DNA from: Caecitellus pseudoparvulus
Taxonomy: Eukaryota > Bigyra: Bicosoecida
Assembly: GCA_965644315.1 (NCBI GenBank)
Contig: CBFFRQ010000077.1
Coordinates: forward strand, 62,001-126,000
DNA: 64,000 nucleotides
Direction: 5' to 3'
Shown here: piece by piece, positions 38,684 to 51,100 of the stretch
Numbering within the stretch: position 1 is the stretch's first letter
Layout: each line of letters opens with the position of its first letter
Notes under the pieces: model-generated
Databases searched by the model: none
What the model was told of the DNA's origin: nothing
What the model saw: the letters and a program-made list of their open reading frames with translations, nothing else
Program-made: the position numbers and the translations under genes

Positions 38684-40296
38684 TCACTTGGCAGTCCCAC
38701 ACTCACGCACGGCCCGCAGGGCGCTTGGCGTGGGTTCGTGGGTGGGGGCGAACCTCCGAAACAGGCTTTCCGCCGCGCCGACGCCTCCTCCGCAGCCACA
38801 CCCACCCCCCTTTGCAGGCCGAGTGTACCAGTACGTCACGCTGTCGCCACCCTCCCCGCCAGGGGGAGGCGCGGCGGCCGTGGCAGGGCCTTTTGTGACC
38901 CACCCCGCCCACTTGGAAGCGTCTGGCCGGTGTTGTGCTGAAACTGGCTGCAGCGTGTGCGGCACAGGCGTGTCATGTGCAGCAGGGGGTGCCGGGGGCA
39001 CACCCGCCACTGCGCCGTCGGCGGCGTTTGAGCCAGAAGCATGGCCCGTTGCAGCAGCCAGCGCGCGCTGCAACTCATCTGCCAATACTTGCAGCTCAGT
39101 CACACGACGAGCAAGCCACATGGCATGCTGCTCCAGCACCTCCACGCGCCGCGCGTCTGTGCGTGCTGCCATGTTGCTGCGCAGCTCCTGCAGTGCTTCG
39201 GCGTGTTGGCCCTCCGCGCGCTTCGCTGCTTGCCGCGCTGCGGCTTCCGCCTCCGACGCAGCAGTGCGCTGTGCCTGCAGGTCTTGTTGCAGCGCCTCCA
39301 GAGCTGCACTTGTGCGCTGCGCCTCGTCCTTAGCTTCGCTCCGCGAGGCTTCCAGCGCCTCCTGCGTTTCGCGCAGTGCAGCTTGCGCAGCAGCCAGCTC
39401 GTGCTGCAGCGCAGCTTCGCGGTCAGCTGCCTCTGCCCGCACCTCAGACACCGCCGAATTCACTGCTTGTTCCGTCTGCACAGCCACTGCGTGCGCCACA
39501 CCGCCCCTCAACTCTGCCACGCTCTGCTCAGCAGCGTCTGCTCTGGCCCGTTCTGCCGCAAGCGCAGCGTCACGCTGCCCCCTCAGGGTGGCCAGTTCCC
39601 CTTCATGCGCAGCTGCTGCTGCAGCCGCTGCAGAAGCCATGCCACTGCGCAGCTCGCTCACCTCCTGTGCGGCCTTCGCAGCTGTGTCTGCTGCGGCTTG
39701 CTCAGCAGAAGCGGCTGCCGCGTGCAGCTCACACAGGCGCTCTGCGACGGCAGCAGGGCTGGAGTTGGACGCTGAGATGCCCACAGCCTGCAACTCTGGC
39801 CCAGGCGCAGCAAATGTGTCGGACCACTCCTTCACCAGGCGTTCCAAGTACTGCACACGCCGCTCACGCTCGGCGTCTCGGCTCTGCAGCACCCTCACCA
39901 AGTCCTGCACCTCCCGACTCAAGTCATACAAGTAGCGGGCGGCAAGGGTCTTGGAGCTGTACTTGCCTGCACACTTCTTCTCGTAGTGGTGGCAGCATTT
40001 GATGACCTGCTCGTGCAGCGGAGCTGGGGCTGTGGGCGCTGTGCGGAAATTGAGCAGCCAACGGCATACCACCCACCTGTAGCAACGTCGCTTCTGGAAG
40101 CTGGCGGAAGGAGACACCGGAAGAGACAGGCTCAGGAGCCACTCTGCAGTGAGAAGGTTGCATGTGCCGGGTGCCAGGCCTGGGAAGCCCCCAATGGCAA
40201 TCCACCTGCTCACCTGTGTCGAGGCTGCGTTGGCAACGGCTGCTGTGGCTTTGCCCTGCCAACTGTGTCGAATCGCGGCTTGGCCGCAGCCGCCAT
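38684..40296 (-). CDS. long coiled-coil protein, function unknown
   Basis: Exons 40296-40214, 40143-40077 and 40006-38684 join over two 70-nt introns (GTGAGC...ACTGCAG and GTGGGT...CGAGCAG) with consistent phases, giving about 490 residues. The conserved-looking part starts at the third exon: VIKCCHHYEKKCAGKYSSKT, then LYDLSREVQDLVRVLQSRDA and RVQYLERLVKEW. A nearly unbroken Ala/Glu-rich coiled coil runs for about 270 residues. The C-terminus reads GWVTKGP, then DSVTYWYTRP, followed by a Gly/Cys-rich run that may be read-through of an unrecognised last intron. The frame upstream of exon 3 has only a TTG start, so the split first exons are preferred. I do not recognise the family. It is tail-to-tail with SRP19 (79 bp). 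Confidence 0.68.
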
Positions 40297-40485
40297 GGCT
40301 TCTGCGCGGCGCCGGGTGCAGCTGGATCGATAAGGGTAACAATCACCTGCATTCATTCCTTGCTTTTCGCGTGCTTGTCGTGCGCTGAGTTGTGTGCGAT
40401 CAAAAGCTTCTGACCCAGCAACGCACACACACTGCGTTTCTGCTCCCCGCAAGGGCCTGCAAGATGCGCCTTGCTCGGCACCCAT

Positions 40486-41859
40486 TCACGAAGTGCCACC
40501 ACCCGATCCAAACTCCTTCATCCACCGCTGCAGCTTCTCCGCACTGCCCTGCCCCGTGGAAGCCCGAATCACCGTCAGCGCCTCGTCAAAATCGGCAACA
40601 GTCACGTCAGGCACACTCGCCGCTGACGCCCCCAGCAGCCCAGACACACCGCCTGCCGCTTGAAGCCGGCGAAGAGGCGCCATGGCAGCCTCCTTGGCCA
40701 ACGCAGCAAGGTCTGAGCCAGAGTAGCCCGGCGTGGCGGCGGCAACCCGCTCGAAATCCGCCTCGCTCAGGCTGTGCGGCGTGCCAGTCAACAGGCTGGC
40801 CAACAGGGCAGCGCGCTGCTCAGGGCCAGGCAGCGGGATGTGGATGCGTTTCGGCAGGCGCCGCAAGAAGGCGTCATCAAGCGCCCACGGCCGGTTCGTC
40901 GCAGCCAGCACCATGACGCCCCCCCCAGCACCGGCAGCGCCGTCCATTTGAACCAGGAACTCTGTCTTGAGTCGCGCGGCGCTGTCCGAGTCACTGTCTC
41001 CACGGGTGGACAGCAGGGCATCCACTTCATCCAGGAACACGACACAGGGCGCGTTCCGAGCTGCAGCCCGGAACAACGCCCGCACCTGTTTCTCTCCCTG
41101 CCCCATCCACTTACTCGTGACTGAGGCTGCTGACACCACTAGCAGGCGGGCATGGGCACTGCCCGCCACAGCTCGAGCCAGCAGGGTCTTCCCCGTGCCA
41201 GGCGGGCCGAAGAGTAATACGCCCTTGGGCGGGGCCCGCAGCCCCGAGTACAAGTCAGGCCGCAAGGCGGGCAGCACAACCGCTTCCTGCAACGCAGCTT
41301 TGGCAGTGGCCAGCCCGACGATGCTGTCCCAGGCCACGCCTTGCGAGGGCGGCAGCATGTCCCGCTCAAAGGCAGCCTCCAGCTCGTCCACCGGCGCAGC
41401 TTGAGCGCCAGCTGCCGCTGCAGGCGCCCTCTGCTGGTGCCCCAGCCGAGCCTTGAGGGTCTCAGCATGTCGCAAGTACCGCCCGACATCTGCCTTAATA
41501 GCGGCTAGATCAGGGTGGTCCACAGGGAGCTCTGTGGATGTGTGAGGAGAGGGGGGGGCCCTTGCGTGCTTGGCGTTTCAGCGTTTCACGCAGCTGCTCC
41601 ACGCACGAGACACGGCGGGCACGACGACTTCCAGTCCTGCCAAGTACAGCTTGTAGGCAGCACTGGCATGTCCCTTGCGCTCCAGCGCCTCTGCCTGCCT
41701 CAAAATGCCCGCACCTCGCTGAGCCTCGTCGAGAGCAGCAGATGTGTGTGCTTGATGGGAGGAGGCAGGCTTTGTCTGAGAGCTGCTTGCTGCCGCTGCA
41801 GTCGCAGCAGCAGTGCTGCTCTGCAGGGGGGCATCCGGGGCACTTGCTCCCGCACCCAT
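40486..41859 (-). CDS. spastin/fidgetin-like MIT-AAA ATPase
   Basis: Exon 1 (41859-41607) and exon 2 (41531-40486) join over a 75-nt GTGCGT...CCACAG intron at phase 1, giving 432 residues. Residues about 40-115 form an MIT-like three-helix module (ILRQAEALERKGHASAAYKL, then VGRYLRHAETLKARLG), which the splice makes continuous. The meiotic-clade AAA domain has Walker A GPPGTGKT (about 190), Walker B VVFLDEVDALLSTRGDSDSD, the sensor ATNRP and arginine fingers in FLRRLPKRIHIPLP, with a C-terminal helix (LQRWMKEFG). Relatives sever microtubules or disassemble ESCRT-III. The MIT domain and short length fit spastin or Vps4 best, and the linker is spastin-like. A GTG inside exon 2 is not the start. 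No transmembrane hairpin is seen. Confidence 0.82.
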
Positions 41860-42206
41860 GCTATGGGTGCGGCCACTTGCCAGCGTATTAGGCTCGATGG
41901 CTGCGCAGAGTCTCTTCCAACGCCAACTAGCAGAAACGCCACAACGAGCGCGTGTCGACTGCCAGGCTAAGCCGCATTCATATGCAGGCAGCAAATTAAT
42001 TTTCAGCAATGTACACATAGAGGTATTCAGTGGAACTTAGTCATTGCCTCTTGTTGTGGCGTAGCAGCGCACACTGCGGCGCGGAAGGTCGGCGTGGCGT
42101 GCGGGACCTCGGCACTTTTTCCGCAGTCCACCGGCGAATCTCGCCGCCAGCTCCCTCGCCTTAGGCGCCGCACAGGGTGCCGTGCCTCACGTGATACCTG
42201 GGAAGA
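41860..42206. promoter_or_regulatory. divergent intergenic region between AAA ATPase and PiT genes
   Basis: These 347 bp separate two head-to-head start codons. The stretch around 41960-42060 is notably AT-richer than either gene. No conserved ORF or RNA gene was found. Confidence 0.45.
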
Positions 42207-44271
42207 ATGTTCGATCAGTACCTATGGGTGGTGGTGCTGGGCGCCATTCTGTCTTTCTTCGCCGCCTTTGGCATCGGCGCCAATGATGTCGGTACGTCAT
42301 CAGCCCCGGCTCAACACGTGCATGCTCGGGCGCTTGCGACGTGAGAAGGAACTGATGGCGGCACCACATGTCTGCATTGTGCTGCTCATCGCTTACATCG
42401 CAGCCAACGCTTTCGCGACGTCTGTGGGCGCCCGCTCGTGCGTGCTTCGCTCCGCCCGGCACCAGGGATAATGGCCCGCACCCAACACCCGCCGCACAAC
42501 GCACCAGGTTGACCCTGCGCCAAGCGGTCCTGGTTGCAGCTGTTTGCGAGTTCGCAGGGGCCTTCGCCCTCGGCAGCCACGTCACGCAGACCATTCGGTG
42601 AGCCCCCCCTTGGCTGCACGCGATGGGGGTACACAGCCTCAACCTCACTGCCCACCCTCCACACTCACCGCCCCCTGCAGAGGCGGCATCACACAGGCAG
42701 ACGCCTTTGAAGACTTCCCCGAGCTGCTCATGGTGGGCATGCTGTGCGTCATTGTTGCGACGGGCGTGTGGCTGGTGGTGGCGACGCTGCTGCACATGCC
42801 CGTGTCGACAACGCAAGCCACAGTCGGCGGCATCATTGGCGTGGCCCTCGTGGCCAAAGGCACCGCAGCGGTGCAGTGGGAAGGCGTCGGACTCATTGTT
42901 GCATCATGGTTCCTGTCACCCGTGCTGTCTGCTGCGCTGTCGGGGGGGCTGTACGCCTTGGTGCGGCATGTTGTGTTGCGAAGCGACGACAGCTACCAAC
43001 GTGCCTTTGCTGCGTTGCCGATCCTAGTCGGAGTGACTCTGGCCATCAACGCCTTCTTCATCGTATATGAAGGGCCTCAGGCGCTCGCTGGCACGCCGCT
43101 GTGGCTGGCCATCGTCATTGCGCTGGGCGTGGGGGTCGTCAGCGGGCTGGTAACTGCCTTTGGCATTGTGCCCTGGGTGCGCCGCCACGTGCAGGCAGAC
43201 CTGAAAGATGCCGCTGGTGATACCTTGCTGAGCCAGCCATCTTCAGCCACTGATACGGCCAGCACGACAGGGGCGGAGGCCCCCCATGTGGAAATTGAAA
43301 TGCCCAGGCAGGAAGGCGACGTGGATGCAGTCGAGGGCGAGTCAACCGGCAGTGCAGCGTCGGACTCCCACCATGAACAGGGCACGTCGGGTGTATCTGA
43401 ACCCCAGGAAGACAGGGAAGGTGTACTCGTTGACGATGGGAACTCAGATTCAGGCGGTGGAGATGCGGCGGAGGCAGGGCAGGGGCCCGTGCATGCCGAG
43501 GCGCCGGTGGCTGAGCCCAGCGAGATCAAAGGTGGTGTCGCGGCCGAAGATGCAAAGGATGCGCCAGGGCCATCTTCACAAGCAACACCTTGGTGGAGTG
43601 TGCTGACTGCGGGCATGGATGTGGATGTGCATCGTGACGGCGAGGAGGGCGGGCGGGATGCCGCTGTCGCGGGCATGCACGCCGCAGCTGAGGCGTTTGA
43701 ACCACGCACCGAGCGTGTCTTCAGCTACTTGCAAGTGGTCACCGCCATGTTCGACTCCTTCGGGCACGGCGCCAATGATGTCGCAAACTCCGTCGGCCCC
43801 CTCGCCGCCATCGTGTCCATTTACGAGACGTCGCGAGTGGGCGGGCAGGCGGAAGTGCCACTGTGGATTCTCGCCTTGGGCGGCGTCGGCCTCGTGGTGG
43901 GGCTGGCCACTCTGGGCCACCACATCATCCGCGCCATCGGCGTCCGCTTGACCAAGGTGACGCCCTCCAGGGGCTTCACCATCGAGCTGGGGGCCGCCTT
44001 TGTCATCGTGGTGGGCTCGCGCCTCGGCTTGCCCCTCTCCACAACGCAAGCGCAAGTCGGCTCCACGGCGGGGGTGGGGCTCTGTGAGGGCCGCCGTGAT
44101 GCCGTCAACTGGTCCGAGATCGGCCGTGTGTTCCTGGGCTGGTGCCTGACGCTGCTTGTGACTGGCTCTCTCTCAGCTGCTCTCTTCGCATTTGCCGTGT
44201 TCTCACCCAACCTCGAAGCTGGAACAGCGGCTGAAGGGCTGAGTGTGCCTGGAAACTCCACCATGGTGTGA
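42207..44271 (+). CDS. PiT-family (SLC20/PHO4) inorganic phosphate transporter
   Basis: Four exons (42207-42291, 42404-42437, 42508-42597, 42681-44271) join over introns of 112, 70 and 83 nt with GTACGT, GTGCGT and GTGAGC donors, giving 599 residues. Splicing rebuilds the first PiT signature, GIGANDVANAFATSVGARSL across two junctions, then LTLRQAVLVAAVCEF. The inverted second copy is in the last exon: FDSFGHGANDVANSVGPLAA. Each half also carries LSTTQA or VSTTQA, and several hydrophobic spans support about 10-12 membrane helices. A hydrophilic loop (about 335-500), rich in Asp/Glu/Ser, separates the halves, as in SLC20 proteins. PiT carriers import phosphate with Na+ or H+. The 34-nt second exon is the smallest seen here. 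Confidence 0.92.
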
Positions 44272-45132
44272 TGCCCGTGGATGATTCAGTGCTGGCATTG
44301 CCGGGCAGCTACCGGGCTTGGCGAGGAAATTCACGTCTTCATGAACTCGTGTGAGGTTTGCAGAGATCTTGACAGTGACTTGGCTGTGGAAGTAGCCCTT
44401 GGTTCTGCTGTTGGTTTGAGTGTGAATGCGTGCAGAGACTAAGCTCATTATGGAAAACGCGCAGTGTGTATCTTGGGGCGATGTTGAACTTCAATGTCCG
44501 CGGTTTGTGGTTGAGCGTCGAGAATGCGGAACTTGCGGGTTTGAGACATGCTGAGGCACGGTGAAGTGCAGACACGCTGCATTGGCGGTGTGGAAAGCCA
44601 AAAACTGCTGGGCATCAGCGGCTTACACGATCCTACTACCATGCTCACGATGTTTGGCTGCCACACTTGAAGCGTTGCTCGTTTCCTTAGCTCAGCTGAG
44701 AATCCATCAATTTCCGCAGATGCCGCGTTGCAATGGGCCAACAGAAACACAACCTGCACACAGCAACAATCGCTCAAAACCTAAAGATCATGGCAGTCTT
44801 CAAAGCTTCTCAGCCTGCTTGATCCCATTCCAGCATTCTGGAGCCTGGCTGTGCATGAAGTTCTGCGAGGGAAGGATTCCACCACGCTGCCCAGACAGCA
44901 AACGACCTGTGCAGCAAAGTCAAAGCCCCCCAAGCGCGACACGCTTTGCCAGGCGAATCCATACACCCTGTGTCTTGTTTCAGATTTGTTGTTTGCCGCC
45001 TAACGTAAAGGCTCCGCCCTGTCCGCATCATCGGGAGGAGCGGAAGAGATGGGTCACCATGCTGCGGGTTTCCCGGCTACTGGGAGACAAGCAGGCAGAT
45101 GCGCCCCCCTTCGCGGTGCCTCACCACTGTCG
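44272..45132. other. long AT-richer intergenic region with nothing recognised
   Basis: This 861-bp spacer between the PiT stop and the start chosen for the giant LRR gene is clearly less GC-rich than the window average. A TTTCAG followed by coding-like sequence near 44980 could be an acceptor of an unrecognised upstream exon. In-frame ATG 45049 is an alternative start for the next gene. No RNA gene or transposon was seen. Confidence 0.4.
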
Positions 45133-48100
45133 ATGGCACTCATTGCAGCATTGGTGCTGTCCCAGGTATCCCGATCGGTGGCACAATTGGAGATGATCAG
45201 GGAGGACTCTGACGTTCTTCCCGAAGGTCTCCCTGACGTTCTGGTAAAGAGCGACGCCACTGAGATTGAGCCAGATACGTTCTCTGAACTCGACAGGTAT
45301 GACATAGTGAACAGCATGCAATTATTCCTGCCCAACCTTGTGCGGCTGCCCGAGATGGCCTTTGGCGGGCGGAGGTTGCACATCCTAGGGATGTTCTACT
45401 TGAATGCCCCGAGGCTGGAGCACATTGAGGAAGGAGCTTTCGAAGGCCTTTCTGGGGTTTCAGCCTTGGTTCTCCGCAGTACTCTCGCAGAGTATCCCAC
45501 GGAGGCCCTCTCCGTCTTCAATGAAGTCGCCGACCTATTCGTGACGGGCGAATTCTCTGAGCTGCCCATCGGCGCGTTGGAGCACCATCCAAACCTTCAA
45601 TCATTGGACCTGCAAGAGACAAAGATAGCATGGCTCTACGCGGGGGCTTTGTCAGGGCTTCCCCGGTTCGATTCAGATCGCCGACTGCATCTCCCAGAAT
45701 CTGCTTCAAGGTGCGAAGGCATCCCCCGATCCAGCTCGTCGGTGCATTGGAACTGTGAGCGCCTCACCTTGAAAAAGGACGACGATGATGGCATTCGCTG
45801 GTGTTTCTGCAGGCGATTTCATCCACATGCAGGATATGTCTGGAAGTCCCACCTCGGCGAATCAGCCCTCGCTGCCAGCTCTCCACCTGGCGATGACACC
45901 GACAGTTTCGATCGGTGCTACCCACCCTCCTCAACTCTAAGTATGTGCACGACTGATGGAGCAAGCACGAGTGAGTATTGTTCAATATCCCCTCCATGCT
46001 AGAGCGAGTCAATGCCTTCCACTTTGCTCGACCACAGGAGTTTGCCCAGCAGGGGAGTATGTTTGGAAGTCTTTCTTCTTCACGTATTGCAGATCATGCG
46101 CAAAGGGAAGGTACCTCCCTGGTCCACACGCACAGACATCATGCTCAGACTGTGAAATCGGTAGGTACCAGCCCTCAACCGGGCAATCTAGTTGCCTGCC
46201 TTGCGCTGGTGCAAGGGAAACTGGAAGCACGGACTGCACTGCGACTGCTTGCGAGCCCGGCGAGGCTCCGAGTTCCACATCATCTGACGGGCCTGTGGTT
46301 GAAGAGGGCAAGGAGGACACTGTCAGTGACGGAGGCGGCGACTTTAAGGTAGTGGAAGACGTAAGTCCAAAGGACGACGAAGCAGTCATTGACGCCGGTG
46401 GCGATAAGCCTATTTCAGTTGATACGTCGACTTACTCTTCGTCTTGCAGTGGCTGCACTGAGCTCATGAAACGCCTTCTCCAGAAAAATAGCTGGAGCAG
46501 TTCATTTCTTGCTAGCAGCTCTGAGAATCGGGGGTTATCCAGGCTGCTTCAGACGCAGGAGGCGACTGCGGTGGTGCATGGGAACGACCCATTCCGTCTG
46601 CTGCTCAACTCAGACACTGGTCCCTTTCTCCAAGTGGAATCAATGACGAAGTCTCTGGCAAGTTCAACGCTTGTCACTCAATGGAAAGCGCCGAAGAGTA
46701 CTCACCGGCGACTGGCAGCCTGCGAGAAGTGTGACCCAGGCAAGTACGGCACAGATGGCAAGTCTTGCAAGCCTTGCGAAGATGGTACGTTTTCAAGCAC
46801 AAAAGGAGCGAAGGAGTGCGAGACTTGGAGAACTTGTGGCGCTGGACAGCGCGTGGATACCCGCGTGACGCCATCTACAAGTGTGGATCGCGCCTGCACG
46901 GAATGCCCAGGTGGCACCCTCCAAACTTCCCCTTCCCACACCCACACAACTTGCGAAGCCCACACTGGATGCGGCGCAGGGACGCGAGTCCTCTCGCCCG
47001 GAACCTCGACATCTAACCCAACGTGCACCAGCTGCACGGGGTCAACGTGGCAGGGATCCAGCAACTTCTTCGGCAAGTCGTGCGCTCCCCGCAGCACATG
47101 TCCAGCTGGCACGTACCAGACTTCACCCGGCGACTTCAAGACGGACCGAAAATGCGAGGAGTGCTCGGAAGCCTCGTTCTCCATCTCCGAGAATGCCCCA
47201 GCTTGCAACCTATGCAAGCCTTCCTTCTTCGGTACGGGCGTGGTTGGAGCTCGCAGCTTCGAGGAAGCGTGTGCCGAATGCCCGCCTGGACGCAGCACGC
47301 GTGGGGAAGGCATGAAGGATGAGGGCGAATGTGAAGAGTGTAGAGCAGGAGCGTACCGCAAGGCGGGCATGTCCGCATGCCAGCAGTGCGGCGATGGTAG
47401 CTACTCACCCGCCGGTGCAGCGTCGTGCTCTGCTTGCCCCGCCGGCTGGTACGGGCGTGGGGACGGCCTAGGGCCAGGGTACAAGGATGCCTGCGCACCT
47501 TGCGCAGCAGGGAAGGCTTCCACAACCAAGGGTGCCTCCGACGCCAGCACTTGCACCGCTTGTGGCACAGGCAAGTGGTCCAGTGAAGGCGCCACAACCT
47601 GCGCAGCATGCGGAGCTGGCACGTACCGCAACCCATCCACCGGCTGCCAGCCTTGTCCAGCTGGGCAGTACAGTGGCGGTGGCAAGGACACGTGCACGCT
47701 CTGCCCCAATGGGCGGTACCGCACCTCAACTGGTGGTAAGGTGGAAGAGGACTGCACTGCCTGTCCTGCTGGACGCTACGGACTGGGGACTGGGAAGTCG
47801 TCACTTGCAGCTGGCTGCGGCGCCTGCGCAGATGGCGCCTGGTCTGCTTCTGGTGCTGCTAGCTGCTACGACTGCCCGCCAGGGAAGCACCAGACCAGCG
47901 AGGGATGTGCCTCGTGTGGCAAAGGTACATACCAAGATGAACCCAAGACACTTTCGTGCAAGGATTGCCCTGTTGGCCGCCACAACACCATTCTGGGGCG
48001 AAGTACCCTGGATGCCTGCTACTGGTGCCCGGCTGGCAGGTTCACAGGCTCTTCAACAGAACCCTACATACGCAGCACTGGCCGATCATTCTGCACTGAT

Positions 48101-51100
48101 TGCCTGGCTGGGCGGTATCGTGCGGTGGATGAAGGCGGCAATTGCATCGCGTGTGGCAATGGCGAGTACCAGAGCAGCACCGGAGCCACAGAGTGCACGG
48201 CTTGCCCTGTGGGTCGCTACCATGCGACGTCCCAGAGGACTGCGCTGTCTCAGTGTGCGCTCTGTGCGCCTGGGAAGTACACAGGCTCCGTTCGCAGCAG
48301 CACGTGCAGCTCCTGTGACCCTGGTTTGTTTGCCAGTGAGTCTGGCATGTCAACTTGCACACTTTGTGCCGCTGGACTGTACGCGAGCAGTGGTGGGGTG
48401 GCGGCTTGTACTGAGTGTCCAGAGGGCAAGTTCATGGACGGCCTGGGCGCCACCACTTGCACTTCATGTCCCTCTGGGCGGTACCAGGACGGGGTTGGCA
48501 GCACGGTGTGCAAGGCTTGCCCAGCTGGTCGGCACCGAGACATTGAGCTCATAGAACATGCTGGCGCTACACAGTGCTACGCATGTGCGCCGGGCAGTTT
48601 CACGTCTCGAGAAGGCGTGCACATCACTTGCTCAGCGTGCACGCCAGGCTTCCACCAGGCAGAGTGGGGTCAGACTGGCTGTGACACGTGCAACTGGGGC
48701 ACGCACTCGCCAGGCTCAGGAGCATCTTCGTGCACAGTCTGCCCATCCGGTCGATACGAAGACAGCACCACCAGTGCTGTGATTGAGTGCAAGACCTGCC
48801 CCAAGGGGCACAAGTGCAGCGGCACTGGGCTGACTGCAGCACAGAAGTGCCCCCTTGGCCAGCACCAGCCCTTGACAGGGCAAACGGTCTGCAAAGCCTG
48901 CGGCGTTGGGACGTACGCTGGCAGCACAGGACTGGTGGACTGCACCATGTGCTCCAAGGGGCAGTTCCAGTCTGAGACAGGGCAGTCTCTTTGCGTGGAC
49001 TGCGAAGGCGGCCGATACTCGGGCACAACCGGGCAGTCCACCTGTGATGCCTGCCCCGCAGGCAAGCATGGAGGGGTTGGGCTGTCTGTGTGCCAGAACT
49101 GCCAAGCTGGCTGGGCACAAGGCAGCACTGGCAAGTCGACATGCGTGCTGTGTGGTGCAGGCAAGTTCCAGGGCGGATCTGGGGCAACGCTGTGCGAAGC
49201 ATGTGCGCCAGGAACAGTGAGCGGTGCGCCAGTTTTCTTCATCTCCACCACCTGGAACCTTGCATGCAGTGCCTGTGAAGTGGGTAAATCTCAGCCAAAC
49301 TCTGAAAAGGCAACGTGTGAGCCATGTGCGTCAGGCAAGTACCAGCCTTCCATGGGCAAGAGCGAGTGCCTCAACTGCCGACGCGGGGCGTACATGTCGA
49401 GCACAGGCGCGACAGCCTGCACGACATGCCCTGCCGGGCGGGCGACTCACTTGACAGGGCAGGGCACTTGCTCCACATGCCCCACTGGGAGGTATGCGTT
49501 GGGCGCGGCCAAGGGTGACCTGTCCAAGTCGTACTTGAACTCGTACTGCATGTGGTGCGGCCCAGGCACGATGTCGCTCGGCAACACTGGGAAGTCGACA
49601 GGCATTCTCGCAGGGGCCGTGTCCGAGGCCGTGCCTGGCTGGTCCGTTCTCGGTGTGGACGGCGTGTACGATACGAAGCACTCACTTGCAACTCCTGCTG
49701 TCATCGCGGCATCACGGCCGCCCAACGAAGCCAAGGGGCTGTGGCGCCTGCCACTGAGTGAGGCAGCTGCACTCACAAGCACGATACATGTCACACCAGA
49801 GATGGACAAAGTGATGAAAGCAGTGCTGGGAGGAGAGGGCTGCCTCATGTGCACTCCAGGCAAGGCCACCTCAGGCTGGAGTCAAGGTTCCTGCACGAAC
49901 TGTGAGCCAGGACTGTACCAGCCAGGGCACGGCCACCGCTTCTGCAATGCCTGTCCAAGTGGAAAGTACTCTGCAGAGAAGACAATCGGCGGCGTGTCGC
50001 GCGGCAGCACAGTCGGGGCGACGGCTTGCTGGGACTGCCCTGCAGGTCGCATGCAGGTCATGCGGGGCATGAGCACCTGCTCCAGATGCAGCCCTGGCTT
50101 CTTCAGCTCAGGTGTAGGCCAGGAAGTTTGCTCCCCCTGCCCTGCTGGTCGCTTCACAAGTGGCTACGGGGCCACTGAGTGCGATCGGTGCCCGGCTGGC
50201 AAGAGCAACCTGGTCGTGGGGCAGAGCGTCTGCGTGGACTGCTCCCCCGGGACGTACGCAGCAGGCTCTGGCATGAAGTTGTGCACACTGTGCTCCCCGG
50301 GCACATTCACGGATGCCACTGGCGTGTCGGCCTGCAGTCAGTGTGGAACAGGCAAGTACACTAGCTCTGCAGGCCGGACAGAGTGCCAGTCCTGCCCCGC
50401 TGGCAAGCACTCCAGTCTCATGGCCACACACAGCATCGGAGCTAGCATTTGCCAGGACTGTGCCAGAGGGCGGTACAGCCCCGAGGCAGGTGCTGAGCAG
50501 TGCACGAAGGCAACTCCAGGCAGGTACGTGTCAGGGCGAGGACAGAGCACCACACAGGCTTGCCCTGTTGGAAGGTTCAGTCGGGAACACGCCGCGGCTC
50601 CCAGCGAGGGAGCACTGGTTCCACCCTCAGCGGTTCCCATGCCAGGCGGCGTGGGCGTGCCAGTCATGGACTCCTCCGTCACTTGTGAGCTGTGCCATGC
50701 TGGCAAGTACTGTGATACTCCCGGCATGACACTCAGCGACGCGAAGCTGTGCAAGGCTGGGCGATGGGGGAGGCCAGGGGCGACTTCGCCGGCTTGCCAC
50801 GGGTCCTGCCCGGCTGGTCGTATGTGCCCAGACGGCACGGCTGAAGGCGCCTCCCGACCCTGCACTGCGGGCACGTTCTGCCCGGCGGGAACAGGCGCAA
50901 CAGGAACTCGGGTGACATCTGGATTCTACTCCTACGATTCGGCCGGTGGTAGTGCCAGCATCACAGGCGGCACAGACCAGGCCCGTTGTCCACCTGGGCA
51001 TTTCTGTGTCGACGGCAAGCTCGAGAAGTGCCCTGCCGGGCGATACGAGTCCAAGTTCGGCAAGACTGCGTGCAAGAACCTCTGTTCCGCGGGCTTCTTC

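Noticed and set aside
38601-39935. 444-codon plus-strand ORF over the coiled-coil gene
   Set aside because: The product is Ala/Ser/Cys/Arg low-complexity, while the minus strand encodes a regular coiled coil.
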